DNA of 64,000 nt from Flammeovirga kamogawensis (GCF_018736065.1 NZ_CP076129.1:1054001-1118000), one strand, 5' to 3'. Positions 9,278 through 19,073 are shown, numbered from the stretch's first letter. The notes: generated by a model not told the origin, from the letters alone. A program made the numbers and translations.

Positions 9278-9823
9278 CTAGTATTCTCCTTTTATTAAAA
9301 AGTAAGTGATATGTTTTTTGGGGTTTTCTGGGTAATACCTTAATTGAAGTTCAGCACCTTCTACATAACTATCATAGATGGGCTTATTTACAATTTTAGT
9401 AACTTCTATAGACTCTCCTTTGGGAGTAAAATATTGATAAGTGACCTCATATACATCAATCATTCCCACACCTTTTTTTCTACGTGACTGTCCTTTATGA
9501 GTAACTTCTGCAGTAATATCTACTCCTGAAGAAGTTAATAATTGATTCCCCAAAGTAGAAAAATAACTACTTCCTTTTAAAACCACAGGCACAGTACTAA
9601 AAATAAGAAAGATTAATATTACCATCTGTATTTTTGATGGCTTTTTAGTCTTATCCCAAAAGTAAATTAGAGTTCCATAAGAACCTATGATTGCTAAGTT
9701 TAGTAAGAAGGGTAATAAAGTTACATTATCTATTGCAAAATTAACGGGTGGATTTAACCATGTAAAACAAACAAGCACCATTATTACAATAAACTGAATT
9801 ATCAGCATTATTTTTTTACTCAT
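9278..9823 (-). CDS. Membrane protein with DUF3592-like domain
   Basis: A 181-residue protein with three hydrophobic segments at about residues 5-22, 37-56 and 67-84, then a soluble part beginning VDITAEVTHKGQ and ending LRYYPENPKKHITYF. That arrangement (xAxVxxx, then VxYxPxNP) resembles DUF3592 proteins. Role unknown. It overlaps the upstream GNAT gene by 4 bp and is followed closely by corA, so 10314 to 8210 is likely one three-gene transcript. Confidence 0.55.
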   Translation of the reverse strand: MSKKIMLIIQFIVIMVLVCFTWLNPPVNFAIDNVTLLPFLLNLAIIGSYGTLIYFWDKTKKPSKIQMVILIFLIFSTVPVVLKGSSYFSTLGNQLLTSSGVDITAEVTHKGQSRRKKGVGMIDVYEVTYQYFTPKGESIEVTKIVNKPIYDSYVEGAELQLRYYPENPKKHITYFLIKGEY

Positions 9824-10314
9824 CTTATTATTTTTTGATAATCTACAACATCTAATACTCTACCAAACTTTTCTCCAACTTGTTTAAAGTGAGCACACTT
9901 TTCATACCCACACTTCTCAAACAATCGAATACTTTCTGTATTTTCACCTGTAATGCAAGCAATTAAAACACTAATTCCAACAGATTTTGCTATTTCTTCT
10001 AAAGCATTTATAACTCCAAAGGCAATACCTTTTCCTGTACTCTCTGGTTTTAAATAAATTGTAATTTCAGCGGTGCGATCGTAAGCAGCTCTTGTTTTAA
10101 AAGCACCAATATAGCAATATCCACAAATGTTACCTTCACTATAAATTAAGAAAGATTGATATTTGGGATGATTTAAAGGGACAGTAGACTTTAACTCTTC
10201 TATTGAAATTAAATCCAAGTGAAAGGTTGCTGTGGTATTTTCTATGTAATAATCATAGATCTCTTTTACAATTGAATAGTCTGTATTTTTAAGTTTCTCT
10301 AGTTGAAAAATCAT
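9820..10314 (-). CDS. GNAT N-acetyltransferase, Pat/MnaT-like
   Basis: A 164-residue GNAT enzyme like phosphinothricin/methionine-sulfone acetyltransferases: IYDYYIENTTATFHLD at the start, GYCYIGAFKTRAAYDRTAEITIYLKPESTGKGI in the acetyl-CoA site and SIRLFEKCGYEKCAHFKQVGEKFGRVLDVVDYQK at the end. Such enzymes acetylate amino groups of amino-acid analogues. First gene of a probable operon with the DUF3592-like gene and corA. Confidence 0.85.
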   Translation of the reverse strand: MIFQLEKLKNTDYSIVKEIYDYYIENTTATFHLDLISIEELKSTVPLNHPKYQSFLIYSEGNICGYCYIGAFKTRAAYDRTAEITIYLKPESTGKGIAFGVINALEEIAKSVGISVLIACITGENTESIRLFEKCGYEKCAHFKQVGEKFGRVLDVVDYQKIIR

Positions 10315-10325
10315 AATAAATAAAA

Positions 10326-10377
10326 AAAGTCAACATTAAAATACAAGATATAACAATCTAGTATTAAATGCTGACTT
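10326..10377 (-). terminator. Probable intrinsic terminator (imperfect stem)
   Basis: An imperfect stem (AAAGTCA-CATT against AATG-TGACTT) downstream of the T9SS cargo gene at 10405-11061, followed on the minus strand by a run of T. Confidence 0.45.
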
Positions 10378-10404
10378 AATTTCTAATCAATCTATTTTCG
10401 GGTT

Positions 10405-11061
10405 TTACTCCTTAATTATACTCTTAGATAACTTTCTAGTTTTAATAAAATACATGCCATTAGGAAACTGACTTAAATTAATTGTCACTGTGTTAGTATT
10501 CTCTATTTTTTGTGACAATACTATTTGTTGTCCGTTAGCATCAAAAACTTTTAATGTTGATAATTCTATTTCGTCTCCTGTAACTGTAAAAGTATTTACA
10601 AAAGGGTTTGGATACGTAAACAGTGATAGTACCGTTTCAGCTTCTCCATTTTGATATACTAATACAGAAGAAAAGCTTTCATTTTTATCAAAATCTACTT
10701 GATGTAGACGATAATAAGATTTTCCATTGAAAGGAGAATCATCTGTAAAGTTATATGTTAATTTTACTGCTGAATTTCCAGCACCTTCTATCTCTGTAAT
10801 TGTTTCCCAATGTTTTCCATCAGAAGATTTTTGTACTTCAAAATAATCATTATTTAATTCTGATGATGTTTCCCATTTTAGTGTAACACTACCATCCTGA
10901 TTTCCACTTAAAGTGAAAAAACTTAGCGTAATTGGTAAATCAAAACTTACAGATGCAGCTGTTTCTCCAAAATGAGTCCCTCCTCCATCTCCACCTTGGT
11001 ATTGAGCAAAAGATGAAGTAATAGTGATAATATATAAAAGAGTTGTGATATATTTTAACAT
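10405..11061 (-). CDS. T9SS type A sorting domain protein
   Basis: A 218-residue secreted protein. Signal peptide about residues 1-19 (ending SSFAQ), then a glycine-rich linker (YQGGDGGGTHFGE). A fibronectin-like domain follows (LSFFTLSGNQDGSVTLKWETSSE, then YYRLHQVDFD). The type A C-terminal sorting domain starts about residue 145 (LFTYPNPF, then FPNGMYFIK). The tail directs export through the type IX system and surface attachment. Short and non-enzymatic. It follows the SUMF1-like gene by 24 bp, so both are probably cotranscribed. Confidence 0.75.
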   Translation of the reverse strand: MLKYITTLLYIITITSSFAQYQGGDGGGTHFGETAASVSFDLPITLSFFTLSGNQDGSVTLKWETSSELNNDYFEVQKSSDGKHWETITEIEGAGNSAVKLTYNFTDDSPFNGKSYYRLHQVDFDKNESFSSVLVYQNGEAETVLSLFTYPNPFVNTFTVTGDEIELSTLKVFDANGQQIVLSQKIENTNTVTINLSQFPNGMYFIKTRKLSKSIIKE

Positions 11062-11085
11062 AGTAGCCTGTGTTGAGTTGAATTA

Positions 11086-12666
11086 TTAATTAGCTGTTCT
11101 TCCTGCTCTACCCGAAACATAATTTGAACGGATTGAAAAAGTTTTTGAAGCACTAAACCTATTTGAAGTTCTCATTAATGTTCCATTTTCTTTAAATGAA
11201 GTTCCTCTAAGACCTGTACCTACGGCGTCAGTTCCTGGCCAGTTTAGAACATCGGCATTACCATCTGTATCTATCTCTCCATTACCATGTAAACCTGTAA
11301 AACTTCTACCTGTAGTATTTCCTACAGTAATCCAAAGCTCTCTCATATTACCTGCAATATTCATGATCCCATAATACGTAGCACCACTAGAGACTCTATT
11401 GCTATTTGCATAAGAAGCATATGCTCCTACTCTTAATACATTACCATCCTCATCTCCACTAACTGTTTCATAATTTGCATTACCTATTGTTGTATTTGAT
11501 GTATCAATAATTGACTCGTCAATAGCTTCTGAATCACTATCTAAGCTATTGATTAAGTCTATTACATTAGAATAATAAACCTCTGAAGAAACTTGATTTG
11601 TTCCCCAAGGAAATTCACCTGCAACTGGTGTTGCTGTCCCTCTACAAAGTTTCTCGAATTCTAATTCTGTGATAGGTCTTAAAGCTGCCCAATCAAAATA
11701 AGCAACTAAATCTGCCCATTGTAATCTTCCATAAGGAACATGTGGAACATTTGAATGTAACTCCCCATCAACAACAGAAATATCATTTCTTGTAGATGGT
11801 TTGTTATAATCATCTTCTAATCTATTTACTTTTTGTTGCTCAGTTAATGTATTAATAAAATTTACATATTCACCTTGTGTTACTTCATATTTCATGCAAT
11901 AGAATGCTGAAAAACCTTTAGGGAAATTTGAAGGTACAGTTACTGTTGTACCCACAATTGCATCGCCTCTATCTGTATTTCCATCATTATCATAGAATAA
12001 GCTGTCTTTTGTCGATTCAATATTAATTGTATTTTCTGAAAGTACTTGATATGTATCAGAAGTATTAGTCCCCTCATCATATTTATAAAAATGAGCCGTT
12101 TCTTTTCCTCCAGAACCTAAGTGAAAAGAAGCCGTAGGAACATAAACCATTTCTATAGCGAATACGCGAATATTTAGTTCATCATTACTTGTTATCCCAT
12201 CTTCTTCATAATCCCAAGTCATACTTACATTATAAGATACATCTCCATTTAAATCTAGAGACCCATCACTATATATAAACATACCGTGACCATACCCAGT
12301 ACCTGAATCATTATTAATATCAAGTTTTGGGTTTGGATAAGAACTATCTCCATCCTCTACACTATTTGCTAAAGCAGAAGTATTAATAGAAAGATGCCCC
12401 CATTTACCTGTAGATTCGTTTTGGTATTTTAAGAATACCCATGCTGCATCCCAGTTAGAAGGTGAAGTTGTTACTCTCCAAGAGTTTTCCCATGTAATTG
12501 TAAAAGAAATATCTGCTGTTTTTGAAGAAGTATCTGGTTCACTTAAAATAACATTCGTAACTGTTATATTATTTGCATTGCAAATTAAGTCAGTCATTAA
12601 AAGACATAAACTTATAAAGAGTAATTTTTTAATATCAAGTAGTCGAAATTTAGTTTTCCATTCCAT
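11086..12666 (-). CDS. Secreted SUMF1/formylglycine-generating-enzyme-like protein
   Basis: A 526-residue exported protein. N-terminal hydrophobic signal (LLFISLCLLMTDLIC), a beta-sandwich half, then a SUMF1/FGE-sulfatase fold from about residue 250: MKYEVTQGEYVNFIN, RPITELEFEKLCRG, FPWG, GIMNIAGNMRELW and GLRGTSF. These are structural landmarks of the C-type-lectin-like fold. The two active-site cysteines of true formylglycine-generating enzymes are not evident, so a binding or structural role is more likely. Paired with the T9SS cargo gene downstream. Confidence 0.7.
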   Translation of the reverse strand: MEWKTKFRLLDIKKLLFISLCLLMTDLICNANNITVTNVILSEPDTSSKTADISFTITWENSWRVTTSPSNWDAAWVFLKYQNESTGKWGHLSINTSALANSVEDGDSSYPNPKLDINNDSGTGYGHGMFIYSDGSLDLNGDVSYNVSMTWDYEEDGITSNDELNIRVFAIEMVYVPTASFHLGSGGKETAHFYKYDEGTNTSDTYQVLSENTINIESTKDSLFYDNDGNTDRGDAIVGTTVTVPSNFPKGFSAFYCMKYEVTQGEYVNFINTLTEQQKVNRLEDDYNKPSTRNDISVVDGELHSNVPHVPYGRLQWADLVAYFDWAALRPITELEFEKLCRGTATPVAGEFPWGTNQVSSEVYYSNVIDLINSLDSDSEAIDESIIDTSNTTIGNANYETVSGDEDGNVLRVGAYASYANSNRVSSGATYYGIMNIAGNMRELWITVGNTTGRSFTGLHGNGEIDTDGNADVLNWPGTDAVGTGLRGTSFKENGTLMRTSNRFSASKTFSIRSNYVSGRAGRTAN

Positions 12667-13140
12667 AGCATTGTGAATAAATAGAATATTTTGAATAATT
12701 ATAGTAGTAGAGCCTTGACAACAAATGTATACAAAACATAGCCTTCAATACAGCCACTTATTGACTGCTAATAACACTTTATTCTCTTTTATTAGATATG
12801 TAGAATTACTACTCATCTTTAAGGTTAGTTGTGCTTTAATAGAGATAAAGAATACAAAAAACACTCGAATTGAATTGTAGAATTGATGTCATAAGTAATA
12901 TTGTCTACAAAAAAATAGGTAAGAGAAATAACCTGTAGCGGTTATATTTATCGATAATCAAAATTAGAAAAGCTCTATTTAAATTATTAGCAGAATTTCT
13001 GATAATAATTTCATTTATAGGTTTATTATTTAGCCAATGAAAAATATGCTATTTTAAAAAAAATCTGTGCTAAATATAAGCTAACAAACTATTAAACAAC
13101 AGATTACATAAAAAGCAATTACTTTAAAAAGTGATTAAAC
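12667..13140. other. Intergenic region without recognised gene
   Basis: Very AT-rich stretch between the SUMF1-like gene start and the terminator of the DUF3037 gene. I looked for short reading frames and RNA-like hairpins and found none I could support. It presumably holds the promoter for the 12666-10405 transcript. Confidence 0.5.
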
Positions 13141-13163
13141 AAAAAAACACCTTAAAAAGGTGT
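13141..13163 (-). terminator. Intrinsic terminator after the DUF3037 gene
   Basis: A 7-bp stem (ACACCTT, AAGGTGT) with a 3-bp loop at 13147-13163, followed on the minus strand by seven T. Confidence 0.65.
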
Positions 13164-13205
13164 AGTCTGTTACTCTTAAAAAGCATAGTAGATCAACTTT
13201 ATAAA

Positions 13206-13592
13206 TTAGCCAATATACTTATTAAATAAGTGTTCTAGTATTTCTTCTGGAGGATGAATGCATAACCCAGGATGTACTTTAGAGCTTTGTATTAATGTAC
13301 TCCTTGTTGCTGTTAGCCATCTAAATCTATTTGGTAAATCTTGTTCGCCAATTACACCGCCTTTTGTTCCACCTTCACAAATCAACTTCCAAGTCTGTAG
13401 ATAAGTTTCTAATTGCTTCTGATCTATTTCAACATCAAAAGCATCTAATTTTTTTTGAACAACTTTGTATTTTAAATCAAGATATTTTAGTCCTTTACAG
13501 AATAAAATTACTCCTACATTTATAAATTCTTCCCTTTCTACTTTTGGAACAAAGCGAATTACTGCATACTCATATACTTGCTTATCTTGCAT
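13206..13592 (-). CDS. DUF3037 family protein
   Basis: A 128-residue DUF3037 protein: YEYAVIRFVPKVEREEFINVGVILFC near the N-terminus and the C-terminal FRWLTATRSTLIQSSKVHPG are characteristic. Its start overlaps the end of the HipA-like kinase gene by 11 bp, so translation is probably coupled. The pair recurs across bacteria as far as I recall, but no function is established. Whether DUF3037 binds, regulates or is a substrate of the kinase is open. Confidence 0.8.
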   Translation of the reverse strand: MQDKQVYEYAVIRFVPKVEREEFINVGVILFCKGLKYLDLKYKVVQKKLDAFDVEIDQKQLETYLQTWKLICEGGTKGGVIGEQDLPNRFRWLTATRSTLIQSSKVHPGLCIHPPEEILEHLFNKYIG

Positions 13593-14361
13593 TTTTTGCC
13601 TCTTTTGTAAGTTGGTCTAAATTAGCAATTCTCGTATTCAAAAATTGTTTGTAAACGGTTCTTCTTTCCTCTGGGGCTGCATCTATACCTTTGGCAGACA
13701 ACCAATCTTCGGGCAACAAATTTACGATTCCATTTATAACTTCTTCAGTTAATTCTGATTTTAATAAAGTACAGGCTTCATCTAGTTTAGTTGCTTTCTT
13801 TAATAAGACATGGTCTTTTATCATAGGAAATGTTCTTTTAGAATGATCTTCCCATCCATCCCAAGAGTGATGAAAATACAAACTTGCTCCATGATCTATC
13901 ACCCATAGTGCTTTATTCCAATTAAGAAGGTTAGTGTTTCTATGTGTTCTATCAATGTTTGTGATGATACTGTCTAACAATACAACTTTTGAGGCTGCCA
14001 GAGGCTCAGCAATAGACACAAGAGGATCATAAGTAATTGCTCCGCTTAAATAGCTCATTCCTAAATTTAAACCTTCTGAAAACTTTAATAGATCTTGAAT
14101 TTCCTCATCTCCTTCTGATTTACTAAAAGTATCTACCAAATGTATAAACACTAATTCTGGCATATTTAAACCAATCTGACGAGCCATTTCTCCTCCAAGA
14201 AGTTCTGCAATTAATGCTTTTACTCCTTGGCCTGCCCCCCTAAATTTTATGACATACTCAAAACCGTCATCACATTCCACTATTGCAGGTAGAGAACCTC
14301 CTTCACGTAATGGTGTAATATATCGTGTCATATTGACTGTACGAATATCTGTGTTATACAT
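13582..14361 (-). CDS. HipA-like kinase family protein
   Basis: A 259-residue protein related to the HipA/PI3-4-kinase-like fold. Visible: the nucleotide-binding strand VIKFRGAGQG (about 37-46), the catalytic NIDRTHRNTNLL with Asp137 and Asn142, and the metal-binding VIDHGASL with Asp156. It lacks the separate HipA N-terminal domain and has no HipB-like antitoxin beside it. The partner is DUF3037, overlapping by 11 bp. The first ATG (14361) is used here; an internal ATG at 14331 (MTRYITPL) is also plausible. Confidence 0.75.
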   Translation of the reverse strand: MYNTDIRTVNMTRYITPLREGGSLPAIVECDDGFEYVIKFRGAGQGVKALIAELLGGEMARQIGLNMPELVFIHLVDTFSKSEGDEEIQDLLKFSEGLNLGMSYLSGAITYDPLVSIAEPLAASKVVLLDSIITNIDRTHRNTNLLNWNKALWVIDHGASLYFHHSWDGWEDHSKRTFPMIKDHVLLKKATKLDEACTLLKSELTEEVINGIVNLLPEDWLSAKGIDAAPEERRTVYKQFLNTRIANLDQLTKEAKNAR

Positions 14362-14441
14362 TTAAATTATGTTTCGATGTTATTGTTAAATCTCTTCAAG
14401 CTAAAGAATATTACTTGCAGATTAAAGTAGGTAGGATAATT

Positions 14442-14969
14442 TTATGAATAATTATCTAAAAAAATAGCATAATGAATTTCATTCAAATATTCATCATTTT
14501 TATATACTGCCTTTCTAAGTATGCCTTCTACTTTAAACCCAGATTTCTCCAAAACCTTTTGTGAGGCTATGTTTTTATCAAAGACCAAGGCATTTATTTT
14601 TATAAAGTCAAGATATTTAAAACTATAATCAATCATCATTTTTACTGCAGCAGAAGCTATACCTCTATTCCAATACTCTTCTCCAATAAAATAACCTAAT
14701 GTTGCCCCTTTTCTATATACATCCTGACCATGCATCAACTCGATATTACCTACATATTCACCTTTATATTCAATACCAAAAACTGTTGCAAGTTTTGTTG
14801 TTTTAGCGTTTTCTATAAACCTGTGTGCATGCTTAAATGTAAATGGTATAGGAAATCTATCTAATAAGTTTTTAGTAATATTCTTATTATTCACTAAATC
14901 CATCATACGGCTGCAATCCGAAAATTCTAGTTTCCGTAATGTAACTTTTTTTACGTTTACAAGGTTCAT
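14442..14969 (-). CDS. GNAT N-acetyltransferase, RimJ/RimL-like
   Basis: A 175-residue GNAT enzyme of the ribosomal-protein-alanine acetyltransferase type. Evidence is the N-terminal VTLRKLEFSDCSRMMDLVN, LGYFIGEEYWNRGIASAAVKMMIDY in the acetyl-CoA site, and INALVFDKNIASQKVLEKSGFKVEGILRKAV at the C-terminus. It acetylates an N-terminal amine or small molecule; the exact substrate cannot be read. Single gene. Confidence 0.85.
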   Translation of the reverse strand: MNLVNVKKVTLRKLEFSDCSRMMDLVNNKNITKNLLDRFPIPFTFKHAHRFIENAKTTKLATVFGIEYKGEYVGNIELMHGQDVYRKGATLGYFIGEEYWNRGIASAAVKMMIDYSFKYLDFIKINALVFDKNIASQKVLEKSGFKVEGILRKAVYKNDEYLNEIHYAIFLDNYS

Positions 14970-15058
14970 ATTTACATAGGCTAATTATTTACTAAAATAA
15001 GCTATTTGAAATAATAAGAGGTATTTATTTAGATAATTTAATGTTATCAGCATAATAA

Positions 15059-15103
15059 AAAACGAATAATATAGCTTTGTCTTTAAAGTATACTATCCGT
15101 TTT
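15059..15103. terminator. Probable intrinsic terminator
   Basis: A 15-bp stem with two mismatches (AAAACGAATAATATA against TATACTATCCGTTTT) between the 14442-14969 gene and the end of the 15132-16613 gene. A/T runs flank both sides. Confidence 0.5.
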
Positions 15104-15131
15104 AATCTAAATTTTTGATTATATCTAAAGG

Positions 15132-16613
15132 TTAGTTTATAATTATTTTTGCTGTTTTAGTGTTATAACCGTTCGATACTTTTAATAAATTAATTCCTTT
15201 AGTGGTTGTAGGTACATTTACTGTAGTCACTACATTCCCTTCAACATCTTTAGAAAGTACCGCTTGTGAAAGTATTTTTCCATTTAAATCATAGAAAATA
15301 CCAACAACGGGTTCGTTAGCATTTACCCCTGTCATCTCGATAACTAATTGTTCTCCATTTCTAGTTTCTGTTGGATATACAAACACTGTGAACGTAGCGT
15401 TATCATTTTCACTAAAAGTTACTACACCAAAATACTCCACAGCATTATCTAGATCATACTGAGCCAGTCTATAGTATTGTCCTTCTTTGTAATCATCTAA
15501 AAATTCATAATCCAGTTGAACATTACTATTCCCTGCAGCTTCTACAGAACCCACAACAGTCCAGTTTCTACGATCTGAAGATACTTCTACATCAAAATGA
15601 CTACTATTTGTTTCTGATGCCGTACTCCATAATAGTAAGTGTCCTTCGGGTGTCTGCTCTCCTTTAAAAAAGAGAAGTGAAACAGGCAGGTCAACATCAT
15701 CACAAATTGTTGAGTTACTACCAGATGAACAGTCATGACATTCTCCTCCAACATTTATATTACCATCTCCTGTAATATTACTATCACCATTGCAGTTAAA
15801 TATAAAATCTCCATCAATTTCTACAACACCTTCATCACAAGTATGTAAATCAAAAGTTCCTGTTATATCAAGGTTTCCATGTATTCTTAAGATACCACAA
15901 ACTTCGAAATAAATTTTACCACCATTAGATGACGTTACAGTCTGATCAATATCCATAATACCCGATTCTTTAATATAGATTTTTGAACCAGAATTATTGG
16001 CGGCAGTATTTCCGTTTACTGTCAAATTACCAGATACTTCTACTAAGGCTTGAGAATTATATAATTGTAAATCTTTTCTTACTATTAATTCACCTCCTTC
16101 ATTAATTGTAATTTTTTGATTAGAATTATTCATTGTTACTTTTCCAATAACAATTACTTTCCCTCCTGCCGTAATTATATTCCCACTCTGACCAAAAACT
16201 AGATCATTATTTATGATTAAATTTGAACCACTCTCTGTAGAAATTGTTACTTGTTTCCCAGAAATATTAAAATTAAAAGTACATACACCCTCAGACTTTA
16301 AGTTTAATGTAAAAGTATATTTAATTGGTGATAGCGTTAAATTTGGGTGATAATTTCTCAAATCAAAATTTATATTCAGATTATCGTACCCTCCATAACT
16401 ATCACTTGTTGTTATAATATCATCATCTGTTGGATACCCTTGACTAGAGTCTCCATTTTTTAAAATCCAGTTACCATTATTACTCCAATCAGCATATGAT
16501 TCAAAGGTTGAATTTGTATTCAAAATAAAGGTACTACTCGCCAAAGTATTCAACGTTGTGGTAAAGAATAGAAAGGCAAATAACACTATATAGTTTAATA
16601 AATGTTTGTTCAT
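15132..16613 (-). CDS. Secreted beta-helix-like protein with T9SS-type tail
   Basis: A 493-residue exported protein with a signal peptide (about 1-25, ending TLAS). Residues about 100-290 are a run of short beta-strands rich in Asn, Gly, Ile and Val (for example GNLTVNGNTAANNSGS, GKIYFEVCGILRIHGNLDI), typical of a right-handed beta-helix, and end in a Cys-rich turn (CHDCSSGSNSTIC). A fibronectin-like domain follows (LLFFKGEQTPEGHLLLWSTASE, then YYRLAQYD), then a C-terminal sorting-domain-like tail (VYPTETRNGE, then GINLLKVSNG). Likely a surface adhesin or matrix protein; no enzyme motif. Confidence 0.6.
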   Translation of the reverse strand: MNKHLLNYIVLFAFLFFTTTLNTLASSTFILNTNSTFESYADWSNNGNWILKNGDSSQGYPTDDDIITTSDSYGGYDNLNINFDLRNYHPNLTLSPIKYTFTLNLKSEGVCTFNFNISGKQVTISTESGSNLIINNDLVFGQSGNIITAGGKVIVIGKVTMNNSNQKITINEGGELIVRKDLQLYNSQALVEVSGNLTVNGNTAANNSGSKIYIKESGIMDIDQTVTSSNGGKIYFEVCGILRIHGNLDITGTFDLHTCDEGVVEIDGDFIFNCNGDSNITGDGNINVGGECHDCSSGSNSTICDDVDLPVSLLFFKGEQTPEGHLLLWSTASETNSSHFDVEVSSDRRNWTVVGSVEAAGNSNVQLDYEFLDDYKEGQYYRLAQYDLDNAVEYFGVVTFSENDNATFTVFVYPTETRNGEQLVIEMTGVNANEPVVGIFYDLNGKILSQAVLSKDVEGNVVTTVNVPTTTKGINLLKVSNGYNTKTAKIIIN

Positions 16614-16731
16614 TATGAATGCGTAGTTAAATAAAAATAGGAAATGATCGTTGGAACAAATTTATTCAAATACAACTCTATAAGACAATACATTAACATA
16701 GTTTGAGGAAGAATCATAATAACTAAAAATA

Positions 16732-16774
16732 TCAAAAAAAAACCTTTCAATATAGATTGTACTACATTGAAAGG
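16732..16774 (-). terminator. Intrinsic terminator after the GH9 gene
   Basis: A 9-bp perfect stem (CCTTTCAAT, ATTGAAAGG) at 16743-16774, followed on the minus strand by a T run. Confidence 0.75.
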
Positions 16775-16804
16775 CTCTTATTAATATTTAGTGAAGTTAC
16801 ATGT

Positions 16805-18583
16805 CTATTTATCCGCTAAGGGGTCTATTTTATTACCATAATGGCTTTCTAAACCTGCAATCATGTATACAAATGGTGCATTCCAATTTATTGCAATTTC
16901 ATTGGTAGTAAAACTACATACTACATCTTTATAAGTTGTTGCAGAAAACTCATTGTCATACCCACAATCATCAGAGTTATTATTATTTTGAGGACCTCCA
17001 ACCAACAGTCCAGGAAGTGGTTCTTTAATTTTATCTGCATCTGATAACCTATGATGTATATGCATTGGGTGCTGTTTTCCAAACCCAGTTAAAAAACACA
17101 TATCTAAAGGGTTTCTTCCCATTACAAAATCAAAAGCACCTATAGCAGTATCTATATATTCTTTATTATAATTAATAGGAAATGCATTTAAAAGAAACAT
17201 AGCATGGTTTGCTGCTACAGCATTAGAGCCCCAAACAAAATCATTATTGGTAGCTCCCATTGATGTAGACATTGCTGAACTTTTATATGTTGAAGCAAGT
17301 ACATCTGCTTTTTTTGTCATCATTCTCTTAAGCAGAAGTAAATCTTTTTGAGCTATTTTGGGCACATCATACTTCAATGTTAGTAGAGAATAAATGGCTA
17401 AATACTCTACATTATTCCAAGATGGCACCTTATTATAATTTCCTTTTGACCAATCTACTTTTGTATAATAAGTTTCATCTAAAGTAGTTAAAAACGCCTC
17501 TGTATAAGCCCAAATAAACTCATCAGATAAGTTTTTATCATCGTATGCTCCTGTTGTAATTTTAGGAGTGTACTTTTTATTCATTTCCTCCTGATCGTAA
17601 ATAACAGAAGGGTTCTTTTCTGCCCAGTCTAATGCTTTAATAGCTGCCAATTTATACTCTTCTGCTAAGTTTTCATCAAATTCGGCATACACCCTTGATG
17701 CATAAAAAAATACAGCTGCAAAATTTAATGCTGCTGCTGTAGATTTCTGAACAACATATCTTGGCTTTTTCTGAGCTTTTGCTGGCATAACCATTCCATC
17801 AAAATTTGCATTTGTCAATTTATGGTATACACCTCCATCTGATGGATCTTGCATTGTAAACATCCAATCTAAATTCCATTTTATATTATCTAAATATATT
17901 GGTAAGTGCTTATTGTTTACAGGTATTTTAAGCTCGATTGGTTTTAATATATCAACATAATTTTTATAGGCTAAAAGCAATGTATAAGTTGTAATACCAG
18001 AGTTTACAATGTACTTATTATAATCCCCTGCATCGTACCACCCTTTTGGGCTACTAATTGTTGTTTTAGGATCTTGTCCTGGATTAAGTGCAGAGGAATG
18101 AATTAGGATTTTATTATCTGGGTGGCCTTCCTCTCTAGCATAAACACCAGCGTATTCCTTCTCTATTGGAGATGAACATCTTTGTAAATAGTAAGCTTCT
18201 ATACTAGAAACTAAAGATTTTTCACCTAAATCATCTTTTATATTGATGACATCTGAATAACCAATATCTTCAATCCATACAATATACTCACCTGCTTCTT
18301 TAAAGCTTGACAGGTCGATCCTTCCATATGTATCTCCAGAAAACTTCCAGGGGGAAATATGGGTAACATCACCTTTTAAAATATCTTTTGATTTATCCGC
18401 CGATAAAAGTAAAAATTGTGCAGGCTTATCTGTTTTTACTGTAATAATTTTAGTAGCTGTTCTAAAATAGCCTTCCTGATTAATTAAGATCCTATTTTCC
18501 TCTTTGTTACTAGAACATCGTAAAAAAAGTAGGCAAATAATACCTAATACTATTGGAGATAGTTTCATACTTAGTTTGTTCAT
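16805..18583 (-). CDS. GH9-family glucanase lipoprotein
   Basis: A 592-residue glycoside hydrolase family 9 protein with an N-terminal Ig-like domain (LINQEGYFRTATKII). Lipoprotein signal with Cys in LLFLRCSS. GH9 landmarks are GWYDAGDYNKYIVNSG (catalytic base aspartates), the substrate-site histidine in KQHPMHIHHRLSD, and the C-terminal DDCGYDNEFSATTYKD containing the catalytic acid glutamate. The family hydrolyses beta-1,4-glucans (cellulose, lichenan), some as exo-glucosidases. The longer frame starts at a TTG (18613), so the ATG at 18583 is preferred; 18568 is another option. Own terminator. Confidence 0.85.
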   Translation of the reverse strand: MNKLSMKLSPIVLGIICLLFLRCSSNKEENRILINQEGYFRTATKIITVKTDKPAQFLLLSADKSKDILKGDVTHISPWKFSGDTYGRIDLSSFKEAGEYIVWIEDIGYSDVINIKDDLGEKSLVSSIEAYYLQRCSSPIEKEYAGVYAREEGHPDNKILIHSSALNPGQDPKTTISSPKGWYDAGDYNKYIVNSGITTYTLLLAYKNYVDILKPIELKIPVNNKHLPIYLDNIKWNLDWMFTMQDPSDGGVYHKLTNANFDGMVMPAKAQKKPRYVVQKSTAAALNFAAVFFYASRVYAEFDENLAEEYKLAAIKALDWAEKNPSVIYDQEEMNKKYTPKITTGAYDDKNLSDEFIWAYTEAFLTTLDETYYTKVDWSKGNYNKVPSWNNVEYLAIYSLLTLKYDVPKIAQKDLLLLKRMMTKKADVLASTYKSSAMSTSMGATNNDFVWGSNAVAANHAMFLLNAFPINYNKEYIDTAIGAFDFVMGRNPLDMCFLTGFGKQHPMHIHHRLSDADKIKEPLPGLLVGGPQNNNNSDDCGYDNEFSATTYKDVVCSFTTNEIAINWNAPFVYMIAGLESHYGNKIDPLADK

Positions 18584-19073
18584 TTCATGTTTAATTTCCT
18601 TAACAATATACAACCTATTTATATAATCTATATTAAGATGAATGTATTAGCTATAGAATTACTGAAAATGAGATAAAATAGGTTTACAGTTTGAACTTTT
18701 AAAGATACTTTTTGAACGATTTAGTAAAATCTTGTGAGTATAATTGATCGTTTATATAAACAAAACTAAAACAAAGTAATATACATTTCAGTAGTTCAAC
18801 TTTATGGGTTACAACTACAATAACTAAATGTTTCGTATCAATATAACATATTTAAAGTATCAATAGAGCATGATTTCAACTAAGATCGTGTTCTTTTTTT
18901 ACTTGTCATTTTTCGATATTAACATTCAATACAATTAGTTATATCTCGTTCACAATAATATCGAAACGGTGTCCGTTTATTTGCGTTAGTATAATTATAA
19001 AAAGAAACAAACCTCGATTTAATTCGAGATTAAGATATAAAGATTAAGAGTAATAGTTAGTTTTTGGGTTATG
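18584..19073. other. Intergenic region upstream of the GH9 gene
   Basis: About 490 bp of AT-rich DNA between the PP2C terminator and the GH9 start. It presumably holds the GH9 promoter. A weak hairpin (CTCGA, TTTAAT, TCGAG) near 19013-19028 and downstream A/T-rich sequence could be part of a small RNA ending at the 19074 terminator. No gene is supported. Confidence 0.35.

Noticed and set aside
19010-19073. Small RNA between 18.99 and 19.1 kb on the plus strand
   Set aside because: One weak hairpin and a strong terminator, but no convincing promoter; the terminator is fully explained by the PP2C gene.
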